DNA of 13,077 nt from positions 1 through 13,077 of the forward strand of contig JAEDGK010000055.1 of NCBI GenBank assembly GCA_016297555.1, read 5' to 3'. Positions within the stretch are counted from its first letter, which is position 1; each line of letters begins with the position of its first letter. The stretch comes from Clostridiaceae bacterium (GTDB lineage: Bacteria; Bacillota; Clostridia; Oscillospirales; Acutalibacteraceae). Below are positions 1 to 7,818 of this stretch, one piece after another. The position numbers were made by a program, and so were the translations under genes. A model generated the notes under the pieces. The model saw only the letters and a program-made list of their open reading frames with translations, searched no databases and had not been told where the DNA came from.

Positions 1-84
1 ATGTGCGTGAGATATTGTATTTCAGACATATTCCATTGCTGTTAAAAAAACTATACTAAAATGACAGAGCGATAATAATATATC
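1..84 (+). promoter_or_regulatory. AT-rich leader of the left-most gene; only a weak promoter candidate
   Basis: No coding sequence is visible in this stretch. TATACT at 52-57 could be a -10 element, but no convincing -35 lies 16-18 nt upstream. The promoter is therefore unresolved and may involve sequence outside the window. Confidence 0.25.
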
Positions 85-89
85 GGAGG
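85..89 (+). promoter_or_regulatory. Ribosome binding site (GGAGG) deciding the start at 97
   Basis: A core Shine-Dalgarno GGAGG is 7 nt upstream of ATG 97 but only 4 nt from the in-frame GTG at 94. This supports ATG 97 as the start. Confidence 0.8.
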
Positions 90-96
90 CTTAGTG

Positions 97-1215
97 ATGA
101 AAAACCTGCTGAAAAAATTGATGAGTCCCAAAACGAGGCGCAGAATTCTTGAGCTTTTCAATCGGATTTGGTGCTTTGTTTGCAGGCATCTGCCGCTCAG
201 AAACAGGGTGCTGTTTTTTACTATAAGAGCCGACGGAAAGCTGCTCGATAACAGCAAGGCGGTGTATGACGCCTTGGACGCAAAAAAAGTGATTTTTGCC
301 CATATGCTGCCTCATTCCGTAAAGATTAAACCGCTTGCCTATTATTATCTGCTCACAAGCAGGGTTATCGTTACCGATGATTATGTGCGCTATATGCGGG
401 TTATAAAGCTCAGAGAGGGTCAAAAGCTTTTTCAGCTTTGGCACGCCTGCGGAGCGTTTAAAAAATTCGGGCTTGACGCACCGTCGCGCCTTAAAAGGGC
501 GGAGGAAATTGCCACTCATTCACAGTATTCTGCCGTTGCCGTAACCTCGGAGCATTGCAGAAAATATTTTGCGGGAGCTTTCGGAATAGGTGAGGAGGTC
601 TGCCTGCCTATCGGGCTGCCGAGAACGGATTTTCTGATTAACGGCTCTTCTGAGATGAGAAACAGAGTTTTTGAAAGGCATCCCGAGCTTCGCGGCAAGA
701 AGATTTATCTTTATTGCCCCACGTTCAGGGAGATTAAGGGCAACAAGATTGTTTATGACCCGCAGATTGATTGGGCAAGGCTCAGTGGCGAGCTTCGGAG
801 CGATGAGATGTTTGTTATCCGCCGCCATCCGATTATGGATTATAAGCTTTGCGGCGGCGAATATACCAATATTATTGACCTTTCCGATGAATCAACGCTT
901 GAGCTGACGGCGGCTTGCGATGTTTTGATTTCCGATTATTCATCGGTTATTTACGATGCCTGCCTGCTCGATGTGCCGATGGTATTTTATTGCCCCGATT
1001 ACAAGGAATATGAGCGCGGTTTTTATCTTAAATTTCCCGATGACCTGCCGGGCGAGACGGTTACCGAGAGCGAGAACCTTATTTCGGCTGTCAGACAGGC
1101 AAAAGAAAATCCGCCCGTTTCCCGAATTGAAAAATTCAGAAAAGAGCAGATGAGCGCCTGTGACGGCTCGTCAACGCAAAGAGCGGTCGAGCTTATTTTG
1201 AGTTGGCTGAAATAA
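97..1215 (+). CDS. CDP-glycerol/ribitol phosphotransferase family protein (TagB/TagF-like)
   Basis: Predicted membrane-associated glycosyltransferase-like enzyme that moves glycerol- or ribitol-phosphate from a CDP-polyol to a lipid-linked teichoic acid acceptor on the cytoplasmic face. The 372-residue protein shows the family motifs in order: QLWHACGAFKKFG (about 113-125, His116), YCPTFRE (about 207), RRHP (His244) and ISDYSSV (278-284). The two histidines match the positions regarded as catalytic in TagF. It is a single-domain protein without the long N-terminal region of TagF polymerases. The LWHAxGAxKKFG form resembles TagB-type primases more than the WHGTP form of polymerases; this is recall, not alignment. 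ATG at 97 is chosen over the adjacent GTG at 94 because GGAGG at 85-89 then lies 7 nt upstream. It is the only plus-strand gene and its 3' end overlaps the convergent paralogue by 23 nt. Family assignment is secure; the exact substrate is not. Confidence 0.88.
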   Translation: MKNLLKKLMSPKTRRRILELFNRIWCFVCRHLPLRNRVLFFTIRADGKLLDNSKAVYDALDAKKVIFAHMLPHSVKIKPLAYYYLLTSRVIVTDDYVRYMRVIKLREGQKLFQLWHACGAFKKFGLDAPSRLKRAEEIATHSQYSAVAVTSEHCRKYFAGAFGIGEEVCLPIGLPRTDFLINGSSEMRNRVFERHPELRGKKIYLYCPTFREIKGNKIVYDPQIDWARLSGELRSDEMFVIRRHPIMDYKLCGGEYTNIIDLSDESTLELTAACDVLISDYSSVIYDACLLDVPMVFYCPDYKEYERGFYLKFPDDLPGETVTESENLISAVRQAKENPPVSRIEKFRKEQMSACDGSSTQRAVELILSWLK

Positions 1216-2344
1216 CCGTTTCAAAAATCCTGCGGGTGTTTTCACGGTCAATATAATCAAAGTTGAAATCTCTGAAGCGGCGAAGCTTTTCTTCATCGTT
1301 TCGGGGATTTTTTATTGCCTCAATAACCTGCGGAAAATCATAGGCGACCGTTCCCGGGACATAGCTTTCATAGTCAAAATAAAAGGAGCGTTCCTTCTCG
1401 TATTCTTCAAGGTCAAAGGCAAAGAAAACGCAGGGCTTGGAGAGCAGAGCAAAATCCATGCAAACCGATGAATAGTCGGTTATCAGAATATCGCAGATCA
1501 GAGTGAGGTCGTTTATCGGGTAACCCGATGTAACATCAATCGCGCCGCTCGGCACGCATGAGGAATTGATTTGCGGATGGAGCTTAACGAGCAGAGCGTA
1601 TTCGCCGCCAAGCTCGTGCTCAAACAAATCTATGTTAAGTCTGTTAAGCAGATTTTTGTCTTTTTCGGGGTCATCACGAAAGGTCGGAGCATATAGCACA
1701 AGCTTTTTGCCCTTACATTCGGGATGAACACGGTCAAATTCCGCGCGGATTGCCTCGGCGTCCTTTCTGCCGAGAAGATAATCGGTTCTCGGCGAGCCGA
1801 GAGGTAAAACCTTTTCGGCGGGCACTCCGAAAGCCCGAGCATAAATCGGAGCAACATTTTTTGAAGAGCAGATAACGAAGTCAAGCCGCTCGGAGCACTT
1901 CTTTTCGCGCTCGCGCACATCTGCGGTCAGAGGGGCGTCAAGCCCGAATTTTTTAAAGGCTCCCTCGGCGTGCCAAAGCTGAGCAACAACCGCTTCGGGG
2001 CTGAATTTCAGCGAAGCCATCGGCATAAAATTATCGTTCAAAAAAACATATTTTGCCGTGGCAAGGCGATTTGCTTTCAGAGTGAAAAATTCTGCCGCTC
2101 TTACGCAAGATGAAATGAAAGCCGCAAAGCCAGAAAAATCAAGCTTTAAAGCCTGCGTTGAAATTGTTACGATTTCATATTCACCCCGTTCCTCGGCAAA
2201 GGAGCGGAGAATACCGAGAGAATCCTTGTCGCCGCCGTTGTGAGGAGCTACAAAGGCAATTCGGTTTTGTTTAACGGGAAAAATGCGGCTCATATTGAAA
2301 AAGAGCGCATAGAGAGAATAAAACAGCTTTTTCAAAGCGACCAC
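1193..2344 (-). CDS. CDP-glycerol/ribitol phosphotransferase family protein (TagB/TagF-like), second copy
   Basis: A 383-residue paralogue of the convergent gene at the left edge, predicted to transfer a polyol phosphate from CDP-ribitol or CDP-glycerol to a teichoic acid precursor. Family motifs are QLWHAEGAFKKFG (122-134, His125), YAPTFRDD (about 218), KLHP (His256) and ITDYSSV (288-294). The N-terminus has a short hydrophobic/basic segment compatible with peripheral membrane binding. The start is uncertain: GTG 2344 begins 2 nt after the preceding GT stop with only a weak purine tract upstream, and an in-frame TTG at 2335 behind GGTGG is possible, so translation may be coupled. As last gene of the minus-strand cluster downstream of tarI and tarJ, CDP-ribitol is a reasonable donor, which is inference. 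The 3' end overlaps the opposing gene by 23 nt. Confidence 0.88.
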   Translation of the reverse strand: MVALKKLFYSLYALFFNMSRIFPVKQNRIAFVAPHNGGDKDSLGILRSFAEERGEYEIVTISTQALKLDFSGFAAFISSCVRAAEFFTLKANRLATAKYVFLNDNFMPMASLKFSPEAVVAQLWHAEGAFKKFGLDAPLTADVREREKKCSERLDFVICSSKNVAPIYARAFGVPAEKVLPLGSPRTDYLLGRKDAEAIRAEFDRVHPECKGKKLVLYAPTFRDDPEKDKNLLNRLNIDLFEHELGGEYALLVKLHPQINSSCVPSGAIDVTSGYPINDLTLICDILITDYSSVCMDFALLSKPCVFFAFDLEEYEKERSFYFDYESYVPGTVAYDFPQVIEAIKNPRNDEEKLRRFRDFNFDYIDRENTRRIFETVISANSK

Positions 2345-2346
2345 CG

Positions 2347-3630
2347 CTATCTTTTTATTTTAAGAAACAGCAAAGCGCCGAGTTTAATCATAAAATCGGG
2401 AAAAGCGCCGAATTTGCGCGACTTTTTTAGTATGGAAACAATCTTTAAAAAGCGCAAATCAAGAGCTTTTTTGCCGCTGAGGAAAATTTTGACAGCTCCT
2501 TTTGCCCGCTTTTTGGCTTCTTTTGAGAAGCCTTTATCGGGTAAAACGGTAACATTTTCACGCTCGGGAGCGTTTGCGCTTTGGGGAGCAATCAGCTCAA
2601 AAACAGGCATTGACTGTGAATAAAGCGCGCTTAAAAATTCTTCGGAGCAGTTTTTGACAATAACGCTTACAATCGGATTTTCGGCGATTTCAGCCTTGCT
2701 GAAAAGGGGCTTGCCGATATCCCTTACGGCGTTTTGGCATTTTTTCAGCGTTTCGGGAGTCATCTTTGCTTTCAGCTCATCGCTTTGTTTGCCGATAAAG
2801 GCAAGAGTTTCATCATCGCCGTTCCAAAGCAGGCGGTAAAACTCCGTGATGAGCGCAAAATAGTTTTTATAAATTATCTCCTGAAGATAATCGGGCTTTG
2901 AGCTGCCGAGAGCCTCCTGCGCCGCGCGGTAAACGATTGCGTGCGCCTGAGTAAAATCCTCGGCAAGGCTCAGATTTACGCGCTGGCTGACCGATAACCC
3001 TTCGCTCGGCGTGTGGCGGCGGTATTTCAAAACCGCTGAGTAAACGCCCGTGATTTTCGGGCGTGCCTTATAAATAAACTGCATCAGAAATGCGCCGTCC
3101 TCGCTGTATTTGAGGGCGGGGAAGCGCACTCCGCTGTTTTTCAGCATATCGGTTCGGTAGCATTTGTTTGCCACAAGGAAATTCCAAAGCAGGCGTTTGT
3201 CAAAGCAGTTGATTTCGCTTTCCTTTGCCAAAGCCTCAACAATCGGATTGTATTCCTCGCCGCCGAAGCCGAATCGCATAACCCTGAAAACTGCCATATC
3301 CGCATTGGCTTTTTCAAGAGCGGCGAAAACATTTTCAAGAGTGTCCTCGGTTATCAAATCGTCGCTGTCAAGAAACATTGTGTATTTACCCTCGGAACGC
3401 GCAATTCCGTTGTTTCTTGCAGCGGAAACACCCGCGTTTTCCTGATAAACAGGCAAAATATTCGGGTGCTTTGCGGCGTATTCTTCAATTATATCGGCGG
3501 TTGAATCCGTCGAGCCGTCATTGACAACGATTATTTGGATGTCCTTTAATGTTTGATTAATCAGGCAGTCAAGCGTTTCACGCAGAAAGGCTTCGCTGTT
3601 ATAAGCGGGAACAATAACCGATATCTTCAT
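2347..3630 (-). CDS. GT2-family glycosyltransferase with a degenerate second GT-A-like C-terminal domain
   Basis: Predicted cytoplasmic, inverting family 2 glycosyltransferase that adds a sugar from a nucleotide-sugar donor to the polymer under assembly. Residues 1-110 form a classic GT-A start: SVIVPAYN (4-11), VVNDGSTD (35-42), AGVSAARN (66-73) and the metal-binding DSDD (88-91). KYSEDGAF (174-181) carries an ED pair typical of the catalytic base region. The protein is 427 residues, longer than a minimal GT2. Residues about 318-400 look like a shortened second GT-A fold: NPIVSVIV, then EEFLSALYSQ, then AKGAVKIFLSGKKAL, where the acidic DxD position reads SGK and is probably inactive. The start has AAGGA about 11 nt upstream. 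It lies 36 nt after tarJ and 2 nt before the TagB-like gene. Sugar specificity cannot be told from sequence. Confidence 0.87.
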   Translation of the reverse strand: MKISVIVPAYNSEAFLRETLDCLINQTLKDIQIIVVNDGSTDSTADIIEEYAAKHPNILPVYQENAGVSAARNNGIARSEGKYTMFLDSDDLITEDTLENVFAALEKANADMAVFRVMRFGFGGEEYNPIVEALAKESEINCFDKRLLWNFLVANKCYRTDMLKNSGVRFPALKYSEDGAFLMQFIYKARPKITGVYSAVLKYRRHTPSEGLSVSQRVNLSLAEDFTQAHAIVYRAAQEALGSSKPDYLQEIIYKNYFALITEFYRLLWNGDDETLAFIGKQSDELKAKMTPETLKKCQNAVRDIGKPLFSKAEIAENPIVSVIVKNCSEEFLSALYSQSMPVFELIAPQSANAPERENVTVLPDKGFSKEAKKRAKGAVKIFLSGKKALDLRFLKIVSILKKSRKFGAFPDFMIKLGALLFLKIKR

Positions 3631-3666
3631 ATATATTATAATCCTTAAAATATTAATGGTTTTGTA

Positions 3667-4689
3667 TTACTTTTCCCATTTAAGAACAGTTTTCCCGAAA
3701 TGGCGGCTGATATCCTGAGCAAACGCCGAATGAATATCCGCAATGCTTCTGATTTCAACAACCGCACCGATAAGGTTTTCAAGATAAGCGGGAATTTTAG
3801 GGTTTTTCTCCAAAAGCTCCATTGTCCGCTTGAAATCGGCAACGCCGCTTCGGCTTGAGCCGAAAAGGCAAAGCCCTTTTTCAAGCACCATTCGCGTGTT
3901 AATGCCGATAAAGCTTTCGCTCACTCCCATAAGAGAAATTGCGCCCTCGGGATTTATCAAATCGATTATCTGAGCAATCGCAAAGCGGGACGCTTCTCCG
4001 CCGACACATTCAAACGCATGGTCAACCTTTATTCCCTCGGGAATGTGGTCAACATGAAAAGCACCGTCGGCAAATGCAAAATAGGCAAGCTTTTCATAAA
4101 CCGTTCCGAAAATATAAAGCTTGGCGTCGGGATAAACCGCTTTCAAAATCAGAGCGGTGATGAAGCCGAGATTGCCGTCGCCCCAAATTCCGATTGCGTT
4201 TTTGCGCGCGTGAGAAAATCTTTCAAAGCGTGAAACGGCGTGAACGGCAACGCTTATCAGCTCGCTGAATGAAGCGATTTTAAGGTCAAGCCCCTCGGGA
4301 ACGCGCACAAGACGCTCGGGCGGCATATCAATATAATCCCTCAAAAAGCCGTCATATCCGCTGGAACAAAACCGGCTTGTCGGGCGGTAATTTTCGGCAA
4401 TAATGTCATCTTCCTGCATCGGAGTATTCGGCACGGGAACCACAAGCTCGCCGGGTTTGAAATTGCCCGTAGGGTCAAAAACAACCTTTGCAACACATTC
4501 GTGAATGAGCGCCATAGGGAGTTTTGATTTTAAAGCCTCGCGGCTGCGGTTGCCGAGGTAATAACGCTGATCCGCCTTGCAGATTGAAAGATAAAGAGGG
4601 CGGCAGATGACGCTGTTTTTAATATCCGGCTCGGTGCAGGCAATATCAATCATGCCCGGTGCAACGAGCCTGTAAACTGCATTAATCAT
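3667..4689 (-). CDS. tarJ: Ribulose-5-phosphate reductase (ribitol-5-phosphate dehydrogenase) TarJ
   Basis: Zinc-dependent medium-chain dehydrogenase that reduces D-ribulose 5-phosphate to D-ribitol 5-phosphate, normally with NADPH, feeding TarI in CDP-ribitol synthesis. The 340-residue length matches the family. Expected zinc ligands are visible: Cys37 in LSICKADQRYY, His63-Glu64 in LIHEC, and Glu143 in SFSEL. The nucleotide-binding Rossmann loop is GIWGDGNLG (167-175). The stretches DHAFECVGG, NTRMVLEKGL and the C-terminal GKTVLKW resemble Staphylococcus TarJ as I remember it. The ATG overlaps the tarI stop by 8 nt (ATGATTAA), and AAGGA sits 5 nt upstream, so the two are translationally coupled. 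Pairing with TarI makes the role much more secure than for a lone dehydrogenase. One difference from my recall of staphylococcal TarJ is Cys65 after HE, where glycine is usual. Confidence 0.93.
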   Translation of the reverse strand: MINAVYRLVAPGMIDIACTEPDIKNSVICRPLYLSICKADQRYYLGNRSREALKSKLPMALIHECVAKVVFDPTGNFKPGELVVPVPNTPMQEDDIIAENYRPTSRFCSSGYDGFLRDYIDMPPERLVRVPEGLDLKIASFSELISVAVHAVSRFERFSHARKNAIGIWGDGNLGFITALILKAVYPDAKLYIFGTVYEKLAYFAFADGAFHVDHIPEGIKVDHAFECVGGEASRFAIAQIIDLINPEGAISLMGVSESFIGINTRMVLEKGLCLFGSSRSGVADFKRTMELLEKNPKIPAYLENLIGAVVEIRSIADIHSAFAQDISRHFGKTVLKWEK

Positions 4690-5398
4690 TGCAATCCTTG
4701 CCTTTCAGGAGAGTGTGGGCAACCTTTAAATCATAGGGATATGTGATTTTGATGTTGAACACCTCGCCGCTGACCATATAGACCTCTCTGTTTTTAATGG
4801 AGAAAATCTTGCAAGCATCGGTGAGTATCGCTTTTTCATCATCGCTCAGGCTTGAAAGAACTCTTTCAAGCTCTTTCAGGCGAAATGACTGCGGGGTCTG
4901 CCCCTGATACATCTTACTGCGGTCGGGGATTGAGGATATCATTTTGCCGTTTTCGCTTTCAACGATGGTGTCCGTTGCGGGTATAACCGTGTCGCACGCG
5001 CCGTATTTCAAAGCGGCTTCAACATTTTCCTCAATTATTCTGTGAGTCAGAAACGGTCTTACGGCGTCATGAGTTACGATAACGGTTTTTTCATCGGTTT
5101 CATAGTTATTTTCAATGAATTCGATGGCGTTTTCAAGAGTGCCGTTTCGTGTGGCTCCGCCGGGGATAACGCTGATTTTTTTGCCCGACGGCAGATATTT
5201 ACCTATAAGATCCTGCGTGTGAGCCACCCATGCTTTGGGGCAGAGAACAATAATTTCGTCTATTTTTTCATTGATAAAGAACTTTTCGATTGTGTGAATG
5301 ATAACGGGCTTTGTTCCAAGCTCCAGATATTGCTTCGGAGTGTCTGAATTGCCCATGCGGCTTCCTATGCCGCCCGCGAAAACTGCGGCAAAAACCAT
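4682..5398 (-). CDS. tarI: D-ribitol-5-phosphate cytidylyltransferase TarI
   Basis: Couples CTP and D-ribitol 5-phosphate to give CDP-ribitol, the activated unit for poly(ribitol phosphate) or ribitol-containing wall polymers. The family also contains IspD (MEP cytidylyltransferase). TarI is favoured by the adjacent tarJ and by the segments VTHDAVRPFLTHR, MYQGQTPQSF and TYPYDLKVA, which resemble TarI. The CTP-binding loop AGGIGSRMG is at residues 8-16, with Lys22 in TPKQY. The longest frame begins at 5407, but AAAGGA at 5408-5413 would then touch the start codon. ATG 5398 gives 9 nt spacing and an N-terminus of the same length as staphylococcal TarI, so I use 5398 (238 aa). The stop overlaps tarJ by 8 nt. 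If it were IspD, the MEP pathway rather than the wall would be affected; I think that unlikely. Confidence 0.92.
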   Translation of the reverse strand: MVFAAVFAGGIGSRMGNSDTPKQYLELGTKPVIIHTIEKFFINEKIDEIIVLCPKAWVAHTQDLIGKYLPSGKKISVIPGGATRNGTLENAIEFIENNYETDEKTVIVTHDAVRPFLTHRIIEENVEAALKYGACDTVIPATDTIVESENGKMISSIPDRSKMYQGQTPQSFRLKELERVLSSLSDDEKAILTDACKIFSIKNREVYMVSGEVFNIKITYPYDLKVAHTLLKGKDCND

Positions 5399-5407
5399 AT
5401 GTCTCAT

Positions 5408-5413
5408 TCCTTT
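5408..5413 (-). promoter_or_regulatory. Ribosome binding site deciding the tarI start
   Basis: Minus-strand AAAGGA abuts ATG 5407 with no spacer but lies 9 nt upstream of the in-frame ATG 5398. Normal spacing therefore favours the downstream start. Confidence 0.8.
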
Positions 5414-5416
5414 CGG

Positions 5417-6160
5417 TTACTTTGATTTTACCATTTCGTTGTATTTATTGCATATTTCCTTTGCGTCGCCCTGAGCGATAAGCTTTCCGTGGTCAAGAAT
5501 TATAGCCTTGTTGCAGATGTTCAAAATCTGCTCCGTGCTGTGGGAAACAAATAAAACCGTTATTCCCTTGTCAAACATTGAGCGGATTTTAGCCTCGCTC
5601 TTTTTTCTGAACTTTGCGTCGCCGACGGATAACACTTCGTCAAGAATAAGGATTTCGGGCTCAACGGCGGTTGCGATTGCAAAGCCGAGCCTTGCCCTCA
5701 TGCCTGAGGAATAATTTTTGACGGGCACTTCAATAAAATCCTTCAGCTCGGAAAATTCAACGATTTGATCATATTTTTCCTCAATGAATTTTCTGGGATA
5801 GCCCATTGTGGCGCCGTAAAGGAAAATATTTTCTTTTCCGGAATAATTCATATCGAATCCGGCACCAAGCTCAAGCATCGGAGCGATAACTCCGTTGACT
5901 TTAACGCTGCCCTTTGTGGGTTTTAAAACGCCTGAGATAACTTTAAGCAGGGTGGATTTGCCCGCTCCGTTAAAGCCGAGCACGCCGACTCTGTCACCTT
6001 TCTCAACGGTAAAGCTGATGTCGGTGAGCGCCCAGAACTCGGTAAAATGAAGCTTTCTTGTAACAAGCTTTATAAAATATTCTTTTATGTTGTCAACCTT
6101 TTCTTTGTTAAGATTGAACATCATGCTCATATGGTCAACAACTATTGCAGGTTTGCTCAT
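5417..6160 (-). CDS. tagH: Teichoic acid/polysaccharide ABC exporter, ATP-binding subunit (TagH/TarH)
   Basis: ATPase that drives flipping of the lipid-linked polymer from the cytoplasmic to the outer face of the membrane, working with the TagG permease encoded just upstream. The 247-residue protein has Walker A GFNGAGKST (62-70), the ABC signature YSSGM (150-154), Walker B ILILDE (170-175) and the H-loop histidine (His207 in VSHS). The insertion around residues 15-40 before FWALTDISF is typical of the polysaccharide-exporter subgroup (TagH, KpsT, Wzt). It lacks the long C-terminal extension of Bacillus subtilis TagH and of substrate-sensing Wzt proteins, so substrate is unlikely to be read by an extra domain; it resembles the shorter staphylococcal TarH in size. 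AAAGGA lies about 9 nt upstream of the ATG. It sits 29 nt after tagG and 18 nt before the chosen tarI start. Confidence 0.93.
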   Translation of the reverse strand: MSKPAIVVDHMSMMFNLNKEKVDNIKEYFIKLVTRKLHFTEFWALTDISFTVEKGDRVGVLGFNGAGKSTLLKVISGVLKPTKGSVKVNGVIAPMLELGAGFDMNYSGKENIFLYGATMGYPRKFIEEKYDQIVEFSELKDFIEVPVKNYSSGMRARLGFAIATAVEPEILILDEVLSVGDAKFRKKSEAKIRSMFDKGITVLFVSHSTEQILNICNKAIILDHGKLIAQGDAKEICNKYNEMVKSK

Positions 6161-6189
6161 AAAATGTTCCTTTCCAAAAAAAGACAGGG

Positions 6190-6999
6190 TCAGATGTGAA
6201 GGATGAATTTATCCTGATTTTTATAGAACGCCCACAGACCGATTATAACCGTCAGCAGGCTGAAGCCGAGCGAATACAGCAGCCACGAGGTTTTGAACAT
6301 TTCGCCGTAAAGCACACAGCTCCTGAACATATTTGTTATGGAGTAGAGCGGGTTTGCCATAAGAGCCATTTTAAAAAATTTGTTTGTAATATTAAGCTGG
6401 TCAACGCTGTAAAAAATCGGGGTCATATAAAAGAGCAGCATACAGAAAACCTCATAGAGATATTCAACATCCTTAAAGAATACCTCAAGAGTGCTCAGAA
6501 TAAGACCGACTCCCACGCACAAAACCAGCAAAATAAGTATCGGAACGGGGGAGAGAAAAATATAAGGTGTAATGTGCGGCTGCTTGTCCGAAAAGAAGTA
6601 AAAATAAATTATGAAGCAGGCAAGCACCGTGAGAGAGATTAAAAATGTTACAAAGGTTGAAATAACATTTGAAAGCGGATAAATGTATTTCGGAACATAT
6701 ACTTTTTTAATAACGGAGGCGCTGTTTCTGATGGAGCGCATAGCCCTTTTGGTTGACTGCGTGTAGAATTCGTAAATCAGTCTGCCGCAGAGAAGATATA
6801 TCGGATAGTTGAGCACTGATGCGTTCCGGGAGCCGAAAACATTGCTGAATACCATAACAAGCACGAGCGTTGTGAGCAGCGGCTGAAGAAAGGTCCAGAA
6901 AATACCGAGCACGGAATTTCTGTATTGCAGCTTTATGTTTTTGCGGACTATCTCATAAAGCAGATATCTGTATTTGTAAAAATTCTTAAAGTATTTCAT
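6190..6999 (-). CDS. tagG: Teichoic acid/polysaccharide ABC exporter, permease (TagG/TarG)
   Basis: Integral membrane ABC-2 type permease forming the channel for lipid-linked wall polymer export. The 269-residue length is normal for the TagG/KpsM/Wzm family. After a basic cytoplasmic N-terminus (IVRKNIKLQYRNSVLG, about 17-32) there are about six hydrophobic segments, near 30-55, 65-85, 105-135, 145-170, 175-200 and 238-260. The motif LGIFWTFLQPLL (31-42) is characteristic of this subgroup. A short GGAAA-type purine tract precedes the ATG. It follows the GT2 gene by 19 nt and precedes tagH by 29 nt, the usual permease-ATPase order. Family and role are clear; the exported polymer is inferred from the neighbouring TarI/TarJ and TagB-like genes. 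Confidence 0.93.
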   Translation of the reverse strand: MKYFKNFYKYRYLLYEIVRKNIKLQYRNSVLGIFWTFLQPLLTTLVLVMVFSNVFGSRNASVLNYPIYLLCGRLIYEFYTQSTKRAMRSIRNSASVIKKVYVPKYIYPLSNVISTFVTFLISLTVLACFIIYFYFFSDKQPHITPYIFLSPVPILILLVLCVGVGLILSTLEVFFKDVEYLYEVFCMLLFYMTPIFYSVDQLNITNKFFKMALMANPLYSITNMFRSCVLYGEMFKTSWLLYSLGFSLLTVIIGLWAFYKNQDKFILHI

Positions 7000-7018
7000 A
7001 ATTTTCCGTTTCCGCCTG

Positions 7019-7780
7019 TTATTTTAAACCCCATTTGGCAAAATAGTGCATCATAGAGTTAATCTGAACAAGCTTTAGCTTGAAATTCTTTTTGGATTCG
7101 CGGCCCCATTCGTGATAGACGGTTGCTCCGGGGTAATAAACCGTTCTGCATCTTGAATTAACCTCGCGGGTTAAGTCGCAATCCTCAAAATACATAAAAT
7201 ACCGTTCATCAAAGCCGCCGATTTCTTTGAAAAGCTCGGTTCTGATAAACATAAAGCAACCCGTAGCATTTTCAATATCGATGGGCTTTGAGAGATCGTG
7301 ATCCATCATTGCGTATTCGCGAAGAAGCTTTCCCGGCTCTCCGCTGCCCCTCATTCTGCTTGCCGCGAGATAGCAGGGGCGTGGATTTCTTTTGCCGAGA
7401 ATTTGGAGCCTGCCGTCGGGAAATCTGATTTCGGGCGAAACCATTCCCACATCTTTATTTGAATCAAGATATTCCGAAAGTTTTGAAATAACATCGTCTT
7501 TAACTATTATGTCGGGATTGATTATCGCGTGATAATCGGAATCAAGCCGATCAATAACCAGGTTATGCCCTGAGCCGAAGCCTATGTTTGAGTTGCTTCG
7601 TATCAGCGTAACCTCGGGATAATGCTTTTCGATATGCTCAACTGTTCCGTCTGTGGAGCCGTTGTCAACCACAAAAAGGTGGAACGGAGCTTCGGTGCAT
7701 TTAAAGAGTGAGCCCAGAGCATTGTCAATGGTTGCAATGTTATTATAGGTCACTATGCAGCCGGTTATGGTTTTGTTCAT
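7019..7780 (-). CDS. GT2-family glycosyltransferase, rhamnosyltransferase-like (WbbL type)
   Basis: Predicted cytoplasmic inverting glycosyltransferase of 253 residues. The GT-A fold shows CIVTYNN (8-14), VVDNGSTDGT (37-46), SNIGFGSGHN (64-73) and INPDI (87-91), which replaces the usual DxD as the metal/nucleotide site. The motif GGFDERYFMYFEDCDL (188-203) contains the ED pair of the catalytic base region, followed by VYHEWGRES (222-230). This combination is typical of the WbbL/rhamnosyltransferase subgroup, so dTDP-rhamnose is a plausible donor, but no rhamnose synthesis genes are in the window. The start has AAAGGA about 11 nt upstream. It is between another GT2 gene (38 nt upstream) and tagG (19 nt downstream), consistent with building the sugar part of the exported polymer. 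Confidence 0.88.
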   Translation of the reverse strand: MNKTITGCIVTYNNIATIDNALGSLFKCTEAPFHLFVVDNGSTDGTVEHIEKHYPEVTLIRSNSNIGFGSGHNLVIDRLDSDYHAIINPDIIVKDDVISKLSEYLDSNKDVGMVSPEIRFPDGRLQILGKRNPRPCYLAASRMRGSGEPGKLLREYAMMDHDLSKPIDIENATGCFMFIRTELFKEIGGFDERYFMYFEDCDLTREVNSRCRTVYYPGATVYHEWGRESKKNFKLKLVQINSMMHYFAKWGLK

Positions 7781-7818
7781 TTATTCATTTTTCCTTTCCA
7801 AGGCACATATTGGAAAAT

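Noticed and set aside
91..828. Minus-strand open frames of up to 142 codons opposite the first transferase
   Set aside because: They lie wholly or almost wholly over a well-supported gene and have no domain features.
3631..3666. TATAAT between tarJ and the following GT2 gene as an internal promoter
   Set aside because: It lies only a few bases from the ATG and overlaps the ribosome-binding region, and no -35 is found 16-18 nt upstream.
4682..5398. IspD (MEP pathway) as the identity of the cytidylyltransferase
   Set aside because: The overlap with tarJ and TarI-like stretches such as MYQGQTPQSF make the ribitol enzyme much more likely.
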